Positions 15,271 to 21,800 of a DNA stretch of 21,800 nt are shown one piece after another. The translations under genes were made by a program, and so were the position numbers. Location of the stretch: positions 1-21,800 of the forward strand of contig CALBPX010000033.1 of NCBI GenBank assembly GCA_937899055.1, written 5' to 3'. This DNA is from an uncultured Bacteroidales bacterium. Its GTDB lineage: Bacteria; Bacteroidota; Bacteroidia; Bacteroidales; UBA932. Under the pieces are notes generated by a model, which was given only the letters and a program-made list of their open reading frames with translations, searched no databases and was not told the origin of the DNA. The number at the start of each line of letters is the position of its first letter. Position 1 is the first letter of the stretch.

Positions 15271-16443
15271 ATGGACAAAAGAGATATTGTCTATGACTGC
15301 CAAAGAGGCTGTCAGACAAACATAGAAACTAACGGACAAGTGCGCTGCATCTACAACAAGGGTTGCTGCAAGAGAGCCGTATTCGACTGGCTGCAGGGAA
15401 TACCGGACGAAGAAATGGACGCCTTGTTTGAGGTCAGGTTCAAAAACACCCGCAAGGGCATATACCAGAACACTTCCGGCCAGGTGATAAGGGTTGGAGA
15501 CATTGTAGTTGTAGAAGCTCAGAACGGAGCCGATGTGGGCATAGTAACTCTTCAGGGAGCAATGGTTGCCCACCAGCTCAAGAGAAACAACATAGATTTC
15601 CGAAGCTACGAATTCAAGCGCATTTACCGCAAGGCCCGTCCTATGGACATCCAGAAGTGGCAGGAAGCCATTGCCCGCGAACATCAGACCATGATAAGGG
15701 CAAGGGTTCTGGCCGCCAACCTCGGTCTGGAAATGAAAATCGGAGACGTGGAGTTCCAGGGCGACGGTACAAAGGCCATATTTTACTACATCGCAGACGG
15801 CCGTGTGGATTTCCGCCAACTCATCAAGGACTTTGCCGAAGAGTTCCATATCAGAGTGGAAATGAAGCAGATAGGTGCCCGGCAGGAAGCCGGCTTGATA
15901 GGAGGTATAGGTGTTTGCGGCCAGGCCCTTTGCTGCTGCCGCTACATCAACGACTTCCAGTCCATAACAACTGCTGCGGCCAGAAGCCAGGATCTGTCGC
16001 TGAACCCCCAGAAACTTGCCGGACAGTGCGGAAAACTCAAATGCTGCATTAACTACGAGGCAGCAGTTTATATAGATGCCAAGGAGAATATTCCTGACCT
16101 GAACGGACCACTTAATCTCGAAGACGGAGATGTGGTTCATGTCAAGAGCGACGCTCTCAGGCAAATTATGTGGTTCCGGTACTCGGACAAAGACTCCGAA
16201 GAGGCCTATCCGCTTGAAGTAAAGAAGGTTAAGGAAATAATGAGCCTGAACACCCAGGGCAAGAAAGGAGCTTCGCTGTCTGGAGGCAGAAAAGAAAAGG
16301 TAATAGACTTCAAGAGTGCCGCCGGAGAAGACAGCATCACCCGCTTTGACGAAGTAAAGAAAAAGAAAAACGCAAGGCAGAAGGGCCGGCAGCGTTTCGG
16401 ACGCAGGAACGACGGCCCCAGACCTAACAAGGGGCAGAAATGA
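15271..16443 (+). CDS. ricT: RicT/PSP1-family regulatory iron-sulfur protein
   Basis: A 390-residue protein of the PSP1/RicT family (B. subtilis YaaT). The start at 15271 gives MDKRDIVYDCQRGCQT; an in-frame ATG at 15196 lies inside holB and was rejected. N-terminal cysteines (C10, C14, C26, C32, C33) precede the PSP1 core: VVVEAQNGADVGIVTLQG near residue 80, IGARQEAGLIGGIGVCG, QALCCCRYIND and QCGKLKCCINYE. In B. subtilis RicT forms a [4Fe-4S] complex with YlbF and YmcA that supports RNase Y; whether a partner exists here cannot be seen. The last 40 residues are basic and low in complexity (KKKKNARQKGRQRFGRRN), possibly RNA-binding. The stop overlaps trmB by ATGA, implying translational coupling. 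Confidence 0.88.
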   Translation: MDKRDIVYDCQRGCQTNIETNGQVRCIYNKGCCKRAVFDWLQGIPDEEMDALFEVRFKNTRKGIYQNTSGQVIRVGDIVVVEAQNGADVGIVTLQGAMVAHQLKRNNIDFRSYEFKRIYRKARPMDIQKWQEAIAREHQTMIRARVLAANLGLEMKIGDVEFQGDGTKAIFYYIADGRVDFRQLIKDFAEEFHIRVEMKQIGARQEAGLIGGIGVCGQALCCCRYINDFQSITTAAARSQDLSLNPQKLAGQCGKLKCCINYEAAVYIDAKENIPDLNGPLNLEDGDVVHVKSDALRQIMWFRYSDKDSEEAYPLEVKKVKEIMSLNTQGKKGASLSGGRKEKVIDFKSAAGEDSITRFDEVKKKKNARQKGRQRFGRRNDGPRPNKGQK

Positions 16444-17216
16444 GCACTATAGGCAAGCTGGAAAAATTCCGGCAGAACAGCACATTCAAATGCCTCCTTC
16501 AGCCTAAGATGGAAGAAGTCTTCCGCAAAGACTGGCATCTGAAAGGAGCCTGGCATAGCCAGATTTTCAAAAACGACAATCCTATAACCCTGGAGCTGGG
16601 TTGCGGCAAGGGAGAATACACCGTAGCCCTTGCCCGTCTTTATCCAGACAGAAACTTCATTGGAATAGACATAAAGGGCTCGCGCCTTTGGACCGGAGCC
16701 CGTCAGGTAGAGCAGAGCGGACTTCAGAATGTCCGGTTTGTCCGCACCAACATAGATTTCATAGAGTGGATATTTGCTCCTGGAGAAATTGACTCCATCT
16801 GGGTAACCTTTGCAGACCCTCAGCTCAAATCGCCGAGGAAAAGGCTCACGGGTGTTCTTTTTCTTCAGCGATACCGTAAGATTCTCAAAGAAGGCGGCAT
16901 GGTTCACCTGAAGACAGACAGCCGTTTTCTCCATGAATACACCGCCGCCCTTGTTGAGCAGAACGGCCTGGAAACCATCTGCCGCAGTACGGATATCTAC
17001 CACGATGTTCAGCCTGCCTTTCCGCCGGAACTGACAACGGTTCAGACCTTCTATGAGCAGTTTTTCCTGAAGATGGGGCTGCCCATAACCTACCTGGGGT
17101 TCCGTCTGGAGGGCAGCGGCGCCTCCCGCACCACCGAACTTTACGAACCCCATTGGAACACTCAGTACTGGCTGGAATATGAAGCCCAGGGCAGAATACC
17201 CGGACGGATAAGATAA
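16440..17216 (+). CDS. trmB: tRNA (guanine-N7-)-methyltransferase
   Basis: Methylates G46 of tRNA at N7 using S-adenosylmethionine. The 258-residue protein has the SAM motif LELGCGKGEYTVALA (residues 51-65), FIGIDIKGSRLWTGA, the NVRFVRTNIDFIEW segment and, at 121-135, WVTFADPQLKSPRKR, where most family members read TFPDPQ or SFPDPW. Here the first proline is Ala125. HLKTDSRFLHEYT and TFYEQFFL are also family-typical. The C-terminus is about 20 residues longer than I expect, ending in EYEAQGRIPGRIR. The ATG overlaps the ricT stop as ATGA. Catalysis is likely retained because Asp126 and the SAM motif are intact. Confidence 0.9.
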   Translation: MSTIGKLEKFRQNSTFKCLLQPKMEEVFRKDWHLKGAWHSQIFKNDNPITLELGCGKGEYTVALARLYPDRNFIGIDIKGSRLWTGARQVEQSGLQNVRFVRTNIDFIEWIFAPGEIDSIWVTFADPQLKSPRKRLTGVLFLQRYRKILKEGGMVHLKTDSRFLHEYTAALVEQNGLETICRSTDIYHDVQPAFPPELTTVQTFYEQFFLKMGLPITYLGFRLEGSGASRTTELYEPHWNTQYWLEYEAQGRIPGRIR

Positions 17217-17227
17217 AACCCTTGAAC

Positions 17228-18400
17228 ATGGAAACTTACATAAAAGCAGACTCTCAGGAAATTGAATTTCTCACACAACTGCGTCACAGGATTCACAGCC
17301 GCCCATGCCTGAGCGGAAACGAAAAAGAAACCGCCGATATCGTATCGGAGGTGCTGCAAGCCTGCTCTCCGGACGCCCTCTTTAGAAATATCGGCGGGCA
17401 CGGAATCATAGCCCTGTTCAAAGGAAACGAAAGCGCCCCGAGCGTACTTTTCAGGTGCGAGCTTGACGCCCTGCCTATCCAGGAAGCCGTTCAACGCCCA
17501 TATATGTCTGTTTATGATGGAGTTGCCCATTGCTGCGGACACGACGGACACGCTGCCATAATGTGCGGACTGGCCCGCTGGATAGCATCCAACAGAGCTA
17601 TGCTGAAACCTCTGGGCAACATCTACATTCTGTTTCAGGGCGAAGAAGAAACCGGAGCCGGAGCCAGAAAAATGGCCGATTGGATGAAGGAAAAAAACAT
17701 TGTGTTTGACTATGCCCTGGCCCTGCACAACTGGCCGTCTATAAAGAAAGCCACCATAGAAATATATCCGCAAACCTACGCCTGGGCTTCGGTAGGCATA
17801 AAGATGGACATTACGGGCCATACCTCCCATGCCAGCGAACCCTGGGAGGCCGCCAACCCCACCGATGCCATAATTGAACTGATTGAAAGAATCAACAGTT
17901 TCAACAGCCCGCAATCTTTTTCAACAGTGATAAGCGCAGCCGTGGGAGAACTGGATTTTGGAATCACCCCCGGCAAAGGCTATGTAGCAACTACAACAAG
18001 AAGTCGCACAGACCAAGGTCTGGAGGAACTGAAAAACAAGATTCTCAAAGAGGCTGCATCAATAGTTGAAAAACACAGGGGCCTGAGTCTGGAAACCTCT
18101 TTTACAGACTATTTCCCGGCCACCATGAATTCCGGATATCCTACATCGCTGATAAAGAAAATTGCGGAGGAAGCAGGATATCAGACAGAAGAGAATTTTG
18201 TAGGAACCAAGGGAAGCGACGACTTCTGCCATATAGCAAACATGGCTCGCAGGGGAGCCACATTCTTTGATATCGGAAGCGGAGAAAACCATGCGCCGCT
18301 TCACCGTCCGGATTTTGATTTTGACGACGACCTGATTCCGGTAGGTCTGGATGTCATCTGCCGCGCGTGCCTGCAAATTCTGCAAAGCCCTCAAGCATAG
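17228..18400 (+). CDS. M20 family amidohydrolase (hippurate/IAA-amino acid hydrolase type)
   Basis: A 390-residue zinc-dependent amidohydrolase of peptidase family M20. An upstream in-frame TTG at 17222 would add only two residues; the ATG at 17228 is preferred. Visible marks: CELDALPIQE, the metal-binding HCCGHDGH (residues 101-108), FQGEEETGAGARKM with E139-E141, the ALHNWP histidine at 167, the dimerisation-domain TGHTSHASEP, and near the end GSGENHAPLHRPDFDF with the last metal histidine. Substrate is likely an N-acyl amino acid but is not fixed by sequence. It lies 11 bp after trmB as the last gene of the run, and its end overlaps the convergent polyprenyl synthase gene by 47 bp. Confidence 0.88.
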   Translation: METYIKADSQEIEFLTQLRHRIHSRPCLSGNEKETADIVSEVLQACSPDALFRNIGGHGIIALFKGNESAPSVLFRCELDALPIQEAVQRPYMSVYDGVAHCCGHDGHAAIMCGLARWIASNRAMLKPLGNIYILFQGEEETGAGARKMADWMKEKNIVFDYALALHNWPSIKKATIEIYPQTYAWASVGIKMDITGHTSHASEPWEAANPTDAIIELIERINSFNSPQSFSTVISAAVGELDFGITPGKGYVATTTRSRTDQGLEELKNKILKEAASIVEKHRGLSLETSFTDYFPATMNSGYPTSLIKKIAEEAGYQTEENFVGTKGSDDFCHIANMARRGATFFDIGSGENHAPLHRPDFDFDDDLIPVGLDVICRACLQILQSPQA

Positions 18401-19361
18401 ACCTTGCCTGTGAGGCGGGCAGGGCCGATATTGCCTGAATGGCCGCATCTGTGTAACTCTGAAGCTTTTGGGTGGCACCTTCCAGCCCCCCGCCATTCAG
18501 TACAAAATCTGTAACCTCGGCAATTACAAGCTCTTCTTTTTCCGTTGTCTTTTGCCCCAGCACGCTCTCTATCATGCCAATTTTTGAAATGACTTCCGGA
18601 GCCTTCTCCGGATAATTATCCAGGGCGCAAATCAGCGGAAGCGTTATCTTCCTTTCCCTCAGATCGGCACCCGCCGTCTTGCCTGTATCAAGACCGGGGC
18701 TGTAGTCCAGAATGTCGTCTCTGATCTGAAAAGCAAGCCCTAAATTTTTGGCATAGGCTTCTACTGCGGCAACCGCTGCTTCCGAAGCTCCGCTTACAAT
18801 TGCAGCACTGCGGAGCGATGCCACAAACAACGCAGCAGTCTTGCCGTAAATTATCTTCAGATAGTCTTTTTCCGTAGTATCCAGGCTGCCGGCCTTGTCG
18901 AGCTGCAAAAGCTCGCTCTCGCTCATGGTCTGAATTGCAAGGTCAAAATTCCTTATGATTTCCCTGCCGCAGTTGGTGTTTATTACATTGAGGCTGCGAG
19001 CCAGCCAGAAATCGCCGGTCAGAACAGCCGCCGGAACGGAAAACATGGCTGCAACAGACAATGCTCCGCGCCTGAAGGATGCTCCGTCGGCAACATCGTC
19101 GTGCATCAGGGTTGCTGTATGCAGCATTTCGGTAGCAGCAGCAACGCAGTAACCCTCAAAAGAAAGGCTTCCGCAGCAACGGCTTGTCAGAAGACTCAGA
19201 ACGGGCCTGATTTCTTTGCCCCTGCTTCCAAGGACATAGTTGTTTATGGTTTCAAGAAAAGGTTCATCGGTATGCAATGCAGTATTTAGGGTCTGACGAT
19301 ATTGTTCAAAGTCAGACCCCAAAAACTGTTTTGCGCTTTCTATGCTTAGTCCCAAAGCCAT
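18354..19361 (-). CDS. Polyprenyl diphosphate synthase (long-chain type)
   Basis: Trans-isoprenyl diphosphate synthase, which elongates allylic diphosphates with isopentenyl diphosphate, probably for the menaquinone side chain or a similar lipid. The 335-residue protein has the first aspartate-rich motif DDVAD (residues 88-92) in LMHDDVADGASFRRG, the second at DDILD (215-219) in FQIRDDILDY, and the KTAGADLRERKITLPLI segment after it. GSRGKEIRP near the N-terminus is the IPP-binding region. The ATG follows the stop of the barrel gene with no gap (TGAATG), implying coupled translation. The last 47 bp lie opposite the end of the amidohydrolase gene. Chain length cannot be stated from the sequence alone. 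Confidence 0.9.
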   Translation of the reverse strand: MALGLSIESAKQFLGSDFEQYRQTLNTALHTDEPFLETINNYVLGSRGKEIRPVLSLLTSRCCGSLSFEGYCVAAATEMLHTATLMHDDVADGASFRRGALSVAAMFSVPAAVLTGDFWLARSLNVINTNCGREIIRNFDLAIQTMSESELLQLDKAGSLDTTEKDYLKIIYGKTAALFVASLRSAAIVSGASEAAVAAVEAYAKNLGLAFQIRDDILDYSPGLDTGKTAGADLRERKITLPLICALDNYPEKAPEVISKIGMIESVLGQKTTEKEELVIAEVTDFVLNGGGLEGATQKLQSYTDAAIQAISALPASQARSMLEGFAEFAGTRGR

Positions 19362-19973
19362 TCAGAAGGTAAATGCCACTGAGAATTCTATACCCCTTGC
19401 CTTAGAGGCTCTCCATTCTGAACCATTGAACTTCACGCCCTTTTCGCCATCGCCGACCTTGGAAAAATCCCAGTTGTATCTGGCGTTGAACTGAAGCCTC
19501 CACACATCAACACCGGCACCAAGTCCTATTCCGTAGCCAAAACGGTTGATATCATCCCAGTCTCCTACATTTTTATCTTTGCCTATTGCATAGTTGATAT
19601 AAGGTACAACCTGAACGAACGGCCTTGCCACCACAAGGTTAGGACCGTACTGAATGCCTACGGGTACCTGAAGATACTTGAGTCCGTATCTTCCGTCATA
19701 GGTCTTTTCCCCTTTCTTTGCCTTAAGCGTGCTTCTCTTTGCAACATACAGAAACTCTGGCTGAAGGGCAAAGTTAGGAGTTACATGGAGCTTGTAGAGC
19801 ACACCGGCCTGGAAGCCCAGATTGTCCGTGAGCTTGAAGTCTTTGATGTCAGAAAAATGCGATGTGTAGATACCGGCTTTCACACCGAACTGCGCAGATG
19901 CCTTCTTAGGCATAGCTACAAGCATCAGAGCCACCGCTATGGCGGCCAGGGTAAATTTTGCTGATTTTTTCAT
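19362..19973 (-). CDS. Outer membrane beta-barrel protein (OMP_b-brl type)
   Basis: A 203-residue secreted protein with a signal peptide (MKKSAKFTLAAIAVALMLVAMPKKASAQ) and eight or so short alternating beta-strands (FGVKAGIYTSHF, LGFQAGVLYKLHV, FALQPEFLYVAKRS, LKYLQVPVGIQYG, RPFVQVVPYINYAIG, FGYGIGLGAGVDVW, LQFNARYNWDF, GIEFSVAFTF). It ends in a C-terminal Phe, the usual mark for insertion by the BAM complex. It resembles the outer-membrane beta-barrel families around PF13568 (PorT-like). The barrel probably has eight strands. It sits between trxA (16-bp gap) and the polyprenyl synthase gene (no gap), a combination with no obvious functional logic. Confidence 0.85.
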   Translation of the reverse strand: MKKSAKFTLAAIAVALMLVAMPKKASAQFGVKAGIYTSHFSDIKDFKLTDNLGFQAGVLYKLHVTPNFALQPEFLYVAKRSTLKAKKGEKTYDGRYGLKYLQVPVGIQYGPNLVVARPFVQVVPYINYAIGKDKNVGDWDDINRFGYGIGLGAGVDVWRLQFNARYNWDFSKVGDGEKGVKFNGSEWRASKARGIEFSVAFTF

Positions 19974-19989
19974 ATCGGTTAATTTCAGG

Positions 19990-20307
19990 TTAAAGCAAAG
20001 CCTTGAGTTTAGCCTCTATGGCCTCTTTGGTGTTGGCACCCACCATTTTGTCCACCAGTTCCCCATTCTTGAAGAACAGAAGCGTAGGTATGTTTCTGAT
20101 ACCATAGTTGACCGGAGCCTCTTCGGCCTCCTCCACATTGCACTTGGCCACAACGGCACGGCCTTCATATTCCTTTGCAAGTTGCTCAACAACAGGAGCC
20201 ACCATACGGCAAGGCCCGCACCAGGTTGCCCAGAAATCCACCATTACAGGAAGTTTGCTCTCCAGAACCACTTCCTTGAAGTTAGAATCAACTACATTAA
20301 TTTCCAT
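19990..20307 (-). CDS. trxA: Thioredoxin
   Basis: Small cytoplasmic redox protein that reduces disulfides with electrons from thioredoxin reductase. The 105-residue protein has the WCGPC active site in FWATWCGPCRMVAPVVEQLA (starting near residue 25), the cis-proline in RNIPTLLFFKNGE, and the usual terminal helix. The length is that of classical TrxA, with no signal peptide. First gene of a unit with the outer-membrane barrel and polyprenyl synthase genes, divergent from kbl across 102 bp. Confidence 0.95.
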   Translation of the reverse strand: MEINVVDSNFKEVVLESKLPVMVDFWATWCGPCRMVAPVVEQLAKEYEGRAVVAKCNVEEAEEAPVNYGIRNIPTLLFFKNGELVDKMVGANTKEAIEAKLKALL

Positions 20308-20328
20308 CGCTCTGAATTTTTTAAATTA

Positions 20329-20336
20329 CAAATATC
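20329..20336 (-). promoter_or_regulatory. Weak candidate -7 element for trxA
   Basis: On the minus strand this reads GATATTTG, one mismatch from TAnnTTTG, 21 bp before the trxA start. No -33 match was found. Confidence 0.25.
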
Positions 20337-20346
20337 AAGTGCTAAA

Positions 20347-20378
20347 TTAGCATTTATTTTCCAGAAATAGTACTTTTG
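20347..20378 (+). promoter_or_regulatory. Candidate promoter of kbl
   Basis: TTAG (20347-20350), 20-bp spacer, then TACTTTTG (20371-20378), an exact -7 box and a one-mismatch -33 box at the expected spacing, 31 bp before the kbl start. Confidence 0.5.
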
Positions 20379-20409
20379 TTATAGAAACAACACAAAAACA
20401 CCAGACGAT

Positions 20410-21600
20410 ATGTACAAAGATTTTCAATCTCATCTCAGAACGGAACTATCTTCCATCAAGAAAGCCGGTCTGTATAAAGAAGAAAGGGTGATAACCTCGC
20501 CTCAGAGGGCAGACATCACGGTTCAGGGCGGAAAGCAGGTACTGAACTTCTGCGCAAACAACTATCTTGGCCTCAGCGATAACAAAAGGCTCATCAATGC
20601 CGCAAAGAAAGCTCTTGACACTCATGGCTATGGAATGAGCTCCGTAAGATTCATCTGTGGAACCGGAGACCTTCAGAAAAAGCTGGAGGAAAAGATTTCA
20701 GAGTTCTTTGGAACAGAAGACACCATCCTCTACACTTCCTGCTTTGACGCCAACGGGGGCGTGTTTGAACCTCTGCTTGACGAAAACGACGCCATAATCT
20801 CCGATGCCCTCAACCATGCATCTATCATAGATGGCGTAAGGCTCTGCAAGGCCGTTCGTTACAGATACGCCAACGCCAACATGGAAGAACTTGAGGAATG
20901 CCTCAAGAAAGCTCAGAAGCAGCGTTACAGGATAATTGTTACAGACGGAGTGTTCTCAATGGACGGCAACGTTGCACCCGTTGACAAGATTTATGCCCTT
21001 GCAAAGAAATACAATGCAATGGTGATGGTTGATGAAAGCCACTCTGCCGGAGTTGTAGGCAAGACCGGAAGAGGAACTACCGAACTCTACAAACTCAGAG
21101 GCAAGATTGAAATTCTGACCGGAACCCTCGGAAAGAGTTTCGGAGGTGCTGTAGGCGGATTCACTACCGGAAAGAAAGAGATTATCGCCATGCTCAGGCA
21201 AAGGTCTCGCCCTTATCTGTTCTCCAATTCCATTCCTCCGATGGTTGCTGCCGCAGGCATAGAGATGTTCAACATGATGAGCCGCACAAACCGTCTGCAG
21301 GACAAACTCCACGAGAACACAGCCTACTTTGTGGACAAGATGAAGAAAGCCGGTTTCGACATCAAGCCCACCCAGAGCGCAATCTGTGCCATAATGCTCT
21401 ACGATGCAAAACTCAGCCAGCAGATGGCAGCCAAGCTTCTGGACGAAGGCATCTATGTTGTAGGTTTCTACTATCCTGTTGTTCCAAAGGATCTTGCCAG
21501 AATCCGCGTACAGGTTTCTGCCGGCCATTCCAAGAAACAGCTGGACCGCGCCGTTGCCGCCTTTACCAAGATTGGCAAAGAACTGAAGGTACTCAAGTAA
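20410..21600 (+). CDS. kbl: Glycine C-acetyltransferase (2-amino-3-ketobutyrate CoA ligase)
   Basis: PLP enzyme that cleaves 2-amino-3-ketobutyrate with CoA to glycine and acetyl-CoA, the second step of threonine breakdown after threonine dehydrogenase. The 396-residue protein aligns with E. coli Kbl throughout: LYKEERVITSPQRADITV, NFCANNYLGLSD, GMSSVRFICGT, ILYTSCFDANGGVFE, ISDALNHASIIDGVRLCKA, TDGVFSMDGNVAP, MVDESHSAGVVG, and the PLP lysine in TLGKSFGGAVGG (Lys242). RQRSRPYLFSNS and the end GFYYPVVPKDLARIRVQ are also retained. A tdh gene is not visible, so the pathway partner is outside the window or missing. It is transcribed alone as far as can be seen. Confidence 0.95.
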   Translation: MYKDFQSHLRTELSSIKKAGLYKEERVITSPQRADITVQGGKQVLNFCANNYLGLSDNKRLINAAKKALDTHGYGMSSVRFICGTGDLQKKLEEKISEFFGTEDTILYTSCFDANGGVFEPLLDENDAIISDALNHASIIDGVRLCKAVRYRYANANMEELEECLKKAQKQRYRIIVTDGVFSMDGNVAPVDKIYALAKKYNAMVMVDESHSAGVVGKTGRGTTELYKLRGKIEILTGTLGKSFGGAVGGFTTGKKEIIAMLRQRSRPYLFSNSIPPMVAAAGIEMFNMMSRTNRLQDKLHENTAYFVDKMKKAGFDIKPTQSAICAIMLYDAKLSQQMAAKLLDEGIYVVGFYYPVVPKDLARIRVQVSAGHSKKQLDRAVAAFTKIGKELKVLK

Positions 21601-21800
21601 ACCGGTTATAAATACCGCAGATGGAGATGATTCGAGGCCACCTAAAAAATCATCTGGAACAACTGAAATATTGAATTGTCACAGATTACGTTAGTTCATT
21701 GCTGTAATTACTTGACATTTGTTTAATTACTCTTTTATATTAGCTGCAAATTTGACCGAGCACAAAATAAGACCAAGAATAAGAGTAATTTTGTGTTCGT
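21601..21800. other. Non-coding AT-rich region with competing inverted repeats
   Basis: No credible coding sequence here. An 8-bp inverted repeat (21625-21632 with 21648-21655) lies just past kbl but lacks a following T-run, so it is a weak terminator at best. Further on, AATTACTCTT (21725-21734) is perfectly inverted at 21781-21790. CGAGCACAAAAT (21757-21768) pairs over 12 bp, with one G-U, with 21788-21799. The two pairings share 21788-21790 and so cannot both form fully. This may be a leader or the boundary of an element continuing past the window. Confidence 0.6.

Noticed and set aside
15253..16164. 303-codon minus-strand frame opposite ricT
   Set aside because: It is antisense to a strongly conserved gene and its translation has no family signature.
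18402..18424. Hairpin just after the amidohydrolase stop as a terminator
   Set aside because: The stem is only 8 bp with two G-U pairs and has no following T-run.
21712..21741. TTGACA-18 bp-TATATT resembling an E. coli sigma-70 promoter
   Set aside because: Bacteroidota primary promoters use TTTG/TAnnTTTG rather than this pattern, and the region is AT-rich enough for a chance match; no gene is visible downstream.

Overview
The window reads as chromosomal DNA from a Bacteroidota species, most likely order Bacteroidales. The reasons are the gene set (Bacteroidetes-type pgk, acyl-ACP thioesterase beside frr and pyrH, DUF3109, RicT/PSP1 beside holB, OMP_b-brl barrel), start codons with A-rich rather than Shine-Dalgarno leaders, and repeated matches to the Bacteroidota promoter -7 element TAnnTTTG in the intergenic gaps. 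No tRNA, rRNA, CRISPR array, transposase or phage gene was found. Gene density is very high and most of the content is housekeeping.

Layout. 1-185 is a non-coding tandem repeat of 26-28 bp units ahead of pgk (292-1548, +). On the minus strand pyrH, frr and an acyl-ACP thioesterase (3877 down to 1538) form one operon; the thioesterase carries an in-frame 33-bp minisatellite. A lone plus-strand succinate dehydrogenase/fumarate reductase cytochrome b gene (4051-4716) faces hemW, which is preceded by a membrane-anchored coiled-coil protein gene (minus, 6785 down to 4718). Two small plus-strand genes follow (a two-helix membrane protein and a DUF2007 protein, 6893-7641). They face DUF3109 and a large secreted M16-family protein whose zinc motif is lost (minus, 11106 down to 7644).

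From 11236 to 18400 six plus-strand genes run almost without gaps behind one good promoter: a secreted TPR protein, the U32/RlhA-type 23S rRNA hydroxylation protein, DNA polymerase III delta', RicT/PSP1, the tRNA m7G46 methyltransferase TrmB and an M20 amidohydrolase. They meet a minus-strand operon of thioredoxin, an outer membrane beta-barrel and a polyprenyl diphosphate synthase (20307 down to 18354), which overlaps the amidohydrolase end by 47 bp. Last is kbl (20410-21600, +), then 200 bp of AT-rich non-coding DNA with competing inverted repeats at the window edge.

Pathways represented are glycolysis (pgk), UMP phosphorylation (pyrH), ribosome recycling (frr), fatty acid release (thioesterase), anaerobic respiration and quinone side-chain synthesis (cytochrome b, polyprenyl synthase), heme insertion (hemW), rRNA/tRNA modification (rlhA, trmB), replication (holB), redox homeostasis (trxA) and threonine/glycine metabolism (kbl). 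The features most worth a second look are the minisatellite inside the thioesterase, the catalytically dead M16 protein, the convergent gene pairs whose terminator hairpins lie inside the opposing gene, and the two repeat-rich window edges. I did not see a clear candidate for a new multi-gene defence or mobile system.
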